A DNA stretch of 64,000 nt from Flavobacteriales bacterium (lineage in GTDB: Bacteria; Bacteroidota; Bacteroidia; NS11-12g; UBA955), in contig CANMCY010000003.1 of assembly GCA_947496375.1 (NCBI GenBank), positions 91,779 through 155,778 of the forward strand, written 5' to 3'. The first letter of the stretch is position 1. Each line of letters starts with the position of its first letter. Of the stretch, positions 60,757-64,000 are shown in pieces. The translations under genes and the position numbers were made by a program. The notes under the pieces are model-generated. The model saw only the letters and a list, made by a program, of their open reading frames with translations, had not been told where the DNA came from and searched no databases.

Positions 60757-60764
60757 TACCTTTG
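60757..60764 (+). promoter_or_regulatory. -7 promoter box for fabI
   Basis: TACCTTTG ends 10 bases before the ATG at 60775. The in-frame ATG at 60751 lies before the box and is rejected. Confidence 0.6.
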
Positions 60765-60774
60765 GCCCAACATT

Positions 60775-61596
60775 ATGGGAAATCAAATTTTAAAAGGCAA
60801 GCGCGGTATTGTTTTTGGCGCACTAAATGAAAATTCGATCGCCTGGCAGGTAGCAGAGCGTTGCCATGCCGAGGGGGCTCAAATCGTTCTGACCAATGCA
60901 CCTGTGGCAGCGCGTGTGGGACAAACAGAAGAACTGGCCAATAAACTGAATGCACCACTTATTTATGCAGATGTAACCAAAATGGAAGACCTTGAAATGT
61001 TGGTTAGTCAGAGTATGGAAAAACTGGGTGGAAAACTGGATTTCGTGCTTCACAGTGTAGGTATGAGCCTAAATGTTCGCAAGAAAATCCCCTACACCGA
61101 ACTCAATTACGATTATATGCATCAGACATTGGATATTTCTGCGATGTCGTTTCACCGACTGATGCAAACCCTATGGAAACAGGATGCCATGGCAGAATGG
61201 GCCAGCATTGTGGGCCTGACATACATTGCCGCCCAGCGTGTATTTCCGGATTACAGTGAAATGGCAGAGGCAAAATCTTTACTGGAGAGCATTGCGCGCA
61301 GCTTCGGCTACCATTTTGGCAAGCATAAAAAAGTGAGGGTAAACACCATTTCTCAAAGTCCTACCAAAACTACTGCCGGCAGCGGTGTTGGTGGTTTTGA
61401 CGCATTCTTCAACTATGCCGACACTATGAGCCCATTAGGAAATGCAGATGCCAAAAGCTGCGCAGATTACTGTGTTTCAATGTTTAGTGACTACACCCGC
61501 ATGGTAACCATGCAAAACCTGTTTCACGATGGCGGTTTCAGCTATACCGGTATTGCGGCAGAACTGATGGAGAATTTTAAAGAACCTAACACTTGA
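60775..61596 (+). CDS. fabI: Enoyl-ACP reductase (NADH)
   Basis: A 273-residue short-chain dehydrogenase of fatty acid synthesis that reduces the enoyl double bond. LKGKRGIVFGALNENSIAW is the NAD-binding start, LHSVGMSLN the second motif, and the catalytic pair is Tyr-x6-Lys in YSEMAEAK; RVNTISQSPTKTTAGSGV follows. MGNQILKGKRG fixes the start at 60775. It is monocistronic, with a promoter and a terminator shared with pdxH. Secure. Confidence 0.97.
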   Translation: MGNQILKGKRGIVFGALNENSIAWQVAERCHAEGAQIVLTNAPVAARVGQTEELANKLNAPLIYADVTKMEDLEMLVSQSMEKLGGKLDFVLHSVGMSLNVRKKIPYTELNYDYMHQTLDISAMSFHRLMQTLWKQDAMAEWASIVGLTYIAAQRVFPDYSEMAEAKSLLESIARSFGYHFGKHKKVRVNTISQSPTKTTAGSGVGGFDAFFNYADTMSPLGNADAKSCADYCVSMFSDYTRMVTMQNLFHDGGFSYTGIAAELMENFKEPNT

Positions 61597-61637
61597 TTGC
61601 AACGTTTAAATAGGATTTACAATCTCAAAAACACTAT

Positions 61638-61664
61638 AAAAAAGGCCCTTATCGGGCCTTTTTT
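61638..61664. terminator. Two-way terminator between fabI and pdxH
   Basis: AAAAAAGGCCC, loop TTATC, then GGGCCTTTTTT: a hairpin with T tracts on both strands, located between the two convergent genes. Confidence 0.9.
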
Positions 61665-62307
61665 ATGGACTTAATCTGCATTTGGACCAGCTACCGTCGG
61701 CAGACTGTGAGTAGGCAATTCGGTCATGTACCCTTCCCGGCCTGCCCTGCCAGAATTCCAGATAGTCAGGTATTAATCTAAAGCCACCCCAGTGGGAAGG
61801 GCGAACCAGCAGCTTTTCATGATCATGATCCATCAACTGTTTCATGGCTTCATCCAGTTCTTCACGCGAATCAATGATACTACTTTGATCTGAAACCACG
61901 GCACCTGCCTGACTCAAACGCGGGCGGCTTTGAAAATAAACGTCACTCTCCTGAGCAGTTACTTTTTCCACCTTCCCTTCTATTCTAACCTGCCGCTCCA
62001 GCTGGGCCCAGTGAAAGTTGAGGCATGCAAAGGGATTTTCCAGCAACTCCCTGCCCTTTTTGCTGTTGTAATTGGTGTAAAAAACCAATCCCCCCTCAGA
62101 AATACCCTTCAGTAGTACTACCCTTGAAGACGGTCTATTGACTGAAACTGTGGAAAGCACCATGGCATTGGGCTCGTATACATTTTCATGCATGGCAAAG
62201 TCAAACCAATTGGAAAATGCCTGTAACGGATTTTCAGGCAGGTCCTGAGGATTTAAAAACGCCCTGGTATATTCTTTTCGTAAATCTGCGATATCGGTTC
62301 TTATCAT
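61663..62307 (-). CDS. pdxH: Pyridoxamine 5'-phosphate oxidase
   Basis: A 214-residue FMN enzyme that makes pyridoxal phosphate. IADLRKEYTRAFLNPQDL starts the family sequence; SSRVVLLKGISEGGLVFYTNYNSKKGREL binds FMN; PFACLNFHWAQLERQVRIEGKVEKV follows; and the C-terminus WQGRPGRVHDRIAYSQ carries the substrate residues. The C-terminal CRLSP ending is close to the canonical RLSP/RLAP. ATG 62307 is chosen because an upstream ATG at 62322 lies against a weak box (TTACTTTG). Secure. Confidence 0.96.
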   Translation of the reverse strand: MIRTDIADLRKEYTRAFLNPQDLPENPLQAFSNWFDFAMHENVYEPNAMVLSTVSVNRPSSRVVLLKGISEGGLVFYTNYNSKKGRELLENPFACLNFHWAQLERQVRIEGKVEKVTAQESDVYFQSRPRLSQAGAVVSDQSSIIDSREELDEAMKQLMDHDHEKLLVRPSHWGGFRLIPDYLEFWQGRPGRVHDRIAYSQSADGSWSKCRLSP

Positions 62308-62334
62308 GATTCTTGGATTCAAAGTAACAAAAAA

Positions 62335-62362
62335 GAAAGCCCTGCGGCAAGGCAGGGCTTTC
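62335..62362 (-). terminator. Terminator of the PKD-repeat gene
   Basis: GAAAGCCCTG, loop CGGCAAGG, then CAGGGCTTTC; on the minus strand it is followed by a T run. It ends the gene that starts beyond the window. Confidence 0.8.
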
Positions 62363-62384
62363 GATTATGTGAAATATAATTTGC

Positions 62385-64000
62385 TTATCGGTTGATGCTT
62401 ACGCTGCGGGTAACCACGCCCTGTTCGGTGGTGATTTTTACCAGGTAAACTCCTTCAGCCAGATTCTGCATGCGCATTTCTGCCTGATTGCCCTTCAGGG
62501 TTACTGACGCTTCTACTGCTTCGCCCAACACATTGTATACCGATATCTTCTGTATACGGCTGCCCGATTCTACATTCACCAAACCATTGCTGGGGTTCGG
62601 ATACAGTTTAATCTTGCCTTCGCCTATGCCTGTGGTACCCATGCTATTGCGAACCGCCTTAACGATCGTCTTGTTGCATTCGCAATCTGCCGCATTACGG
62701 GTGTAAAGCGTGATGTCAAAGTCTCCCTCGTATGGGAACTGATACACGCCGCTTGCTGCGTTGATCGATCCTCCATCCGAGAACTTGAAGCGATAGAACG
62801 GATAGCCCGTATTGGCCGCCTGTACTTTTATGGTTCTATATCCATCGCCGGGAGTCCAGTCATCGGTTACCGTGAAGTTACAGTTGGGCAGTTCATACAC
62901 CTGCAGGGGCTTCTTCACCACCGATTCACATGCCCCTACCGTAACCTTAAGCGTTACATTCGGTGCAAATGAATTCGTTACATTATACGTATGAACAGGG
63001 TCTGCATCACCTGACAATGCTGATCCGTCTCCAAAATCCCATTCATAAACCATGTCGCCCTGTTTCACTGTTGACTTGTTGTCAAACTGTACCGGCTTAC
63101 CCGAGCATGTGCTCTGTGCGCTAAAATCTGCAATGGCCTGCGTTCCTACGTTGAGTGTTTTGGTTACACTGTCACTACAGCCATTATTTACACTCACCAC
63201 CAGCTTCACTGTTTTTGGACCCAGCGTGGTGAACTGATGCGCGGGATTGTCTGATGTTGAGGTGCTGCCATCGCCAAAGCTCCATTTTGGAGCAGATGCA
63301 AATCCGCTGATAGGCGCTGTGCCATTGGTAAACTGAGTCGGGGTCTGATCACATACCTGTCCGTTGCTCCAGCTTACTACAGGCGCACTGCCAATGTTGA
63401 TGTTTTTCTCTGCAGTATCTGCGCATCCAAATTCCGTAATGGATATCAAACGTACGTTGTAGCTGGCTCCTGTCTTAAACTGATGAAGCGGATTCTTTAC
63501 GGTTCCTACTTCACCATCACCGAAGCTCCAGGTTTGACCCAGGATACCGCTCACAAGCGTGCTCTTGTTGGTAAACTGTACCGGTACATTGCTACAGAAC
63601 TTCTGGCCAGGATTGCTGGGGTATGAGAAATCTGATACTGGGGTATGGAACAGATAGGCCGTTTTGGTGCGGGTTGCAGGGCAACCGTTGTCTTCTACCG
63701 TCAGGGTTACATTGTACTGGCCGGCTTTGCTGTACTTATAGGTAGCATCCTTACTGGTAGCGTTGGTGCCGGGGGTTACCCCGAAATTCCACTTATAGGT
63801 AAGGGTACCCAGGCCTGTAGAAGTATTTACAAACTGGTGGGTTTTACCTTCACACACATTCAGTATGCGGAAGTTTACGTTGGGAAGCGGGCTCACGGTG
63901 ATGGTGTCGCGCTTGATACGCTCATAGCCATAAATACTTGAGATTGCCTTGTAGGTTACGTAGTATACGCCGCCTTTGGGGTAGAAGTGAATGGGATCTA
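62385..64000 (-). CDS. PKD-repeat secreted protein with T9SS type A domain, partial at the 5' end
   Basis: The frame is open to the window edge, so the start lies beyond base 64000; about 538 residues are visible. Six or so PKD domains are readable, each with a WxFGDG-type motif: WNFGVTPGTNA, WSFGDGEVG, WSFGDGSTST, WDFGDGSALSG and others. The C-terminus is a type A T9SS sorting domain with KLYPNPSNGLVNVESG and GVYLVKITTEQG. The protein should be secreted and anchored; a role in adhesion or surface structure is likely. A GTG at 63896 exists inside the frame but is not the true start, since coding sequence continues upstream. Confidence 0.9.
   Translation of the reverse strand, partial: DPIHFYPKGGVYYVTYKAISSIYGYERIKRDTITVSPLPNVNFRILNVCEGKTHQFVNTSTGLGTLTYKWNFGVTPGTNATSKDATYKYSKAGQYNVTLTVEDNGCPATRTKTAYLFHTPVSDFSYPSNPGQKFCSNVPVQFTNKSTLVSGILGQTWSFGDGEVGTVKNPLHQFKTGASYNVRLISITEFGCADTAEKNINIGSAPVVSWSNGQVCDQTPTQFTNGTAPISGFASAPKWSFGDGSTSTSDNPAHQFTTLGPKTVKLVVSVNNGCSDSVTKTLNVGTQAIADFSAQSTCSGKPVQFDNKSTVKQGDMVYEWDFGDGSALSGDADPVHTYNVTNSFAPNVTLKVTVGACESVVKKPLQVYELPNCNFTVTDDWTPGDGYRTIKVQAANTGYPFYRFKFSDGGSINAASGVYQFPYEGDFDITLYTRNAADCECNKTIVKAVRNSMGTTGIGEGKIKLYPNPSNGLVNVESGSRIQKISVYNVLGEAVEASVTLKGNQAEMRMQNLAEGVYLVKITTEQGVVTRSVSINR

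Noticed and set aside
1..64000. tRNA, rRNA, CRISPR arrays, insertion sequences and phage genes
   Set aside because: None seen: no tRNA-like cloverleaf noticed in the short gaps, no regular direct repeats with spacers, and no transposase or integrase motif in any frame.

Overview
The window is a 64 kb piece of a Bacteroidota chromosome, probably from an environmental member of the Chitinophagales/Sphingobacteriales type; I cannot place it more finely. The signs are: no Shine-Dalgarno sequences ahead of genes, promoters with the Bacteroidota -7 box TAnnTTTG (often TAnnTTCG here), several secreted proteins with type IX secretion (T9SS) sorting domains of types A and B, a Bacteroidota-style elongation factor P, and short menaquinone enzymes. 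Gene content is mostly housekeeping, mixed with envelope and secreted proteins. I see no rRNA, tRNA, CRISPR array, transposon, phage or integration boundary.

Layout: 1-4923 prmA (partial), mutL, two tandem rhomboid proteases and a membrane-anchored EEP-family hydrolase. 4966-8297 metK and glmS. 8366-11232 a small membrane protein, a MORN-repeat protein, a small repeat protein and a T9SS metalloprotease. 11294-16563 kdsC, a CBS protein, a Wzz-like/O-antigen-ligase pair, a lipoprotein and mtgA (cell envelope block). 16605-20044 efp, agmatinase, cysteine desulfurase, a PEGA-like lipoprotein and queD. 20046-27660 an M14 peptidase, a DUF4293 protein and a giant subtilisin-like T9SS protein. 27644-31376 (minus) recR, a multidomain glycosyltransferase and a histidine kinase. 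31501-38770 panD, two flippase-like membrane proteins around the ADP-heptose enzyme gene, a membrane GT2, a lamin-tail T9SS protein and prmC. 38818-43441 a histone-H1-like protein, dxs, and a minus-strand LON-domain/tsaB/pabA operon. 43531-48882 a small secreted protein, thiolase, a secreted hypothetical, menF-like plus thioesterase, a histidine phosphatase, ferredoxin and rpsT. 48927-54847 (minus) an archaemetzincin-like lipoprotein, pyrH-tsf-rpsB-rpsI-rplM, a secreted hypothetical and trhO. 54954-64000 a secreted hypothetical, a GT39 enzyme, PKD/Ig-like T9SS proteins, an LTxxQ protein, fabI and pdxH; the last PKD gene runs off the window.

Together the envelope genes cover Kdo phosphate removal (kdsC), ADP-heptose activation (hldE-type), polysaccharide chain length and ligation (Wzz/Wzy-like), several glycosyltransferases, peptidoglycan glycosyltransfer (mtgA), and a varied T9SS secretome.

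The most notable observations are: many -7 boxes lie only 4-6 bases before the start codon, implying leaderless mRNAs; a dispersed 32-bp palindrome whose copies differ by compensatory changes; a MutL with a degraded endonuclease motif; a DXS missing a flexible segment; an AT-hook/histone-like protein with a folded C-terminal domain; and a paired-flippase/heptose/GT2 operon. No clearly new multi-gene system such as a defence island is evident.
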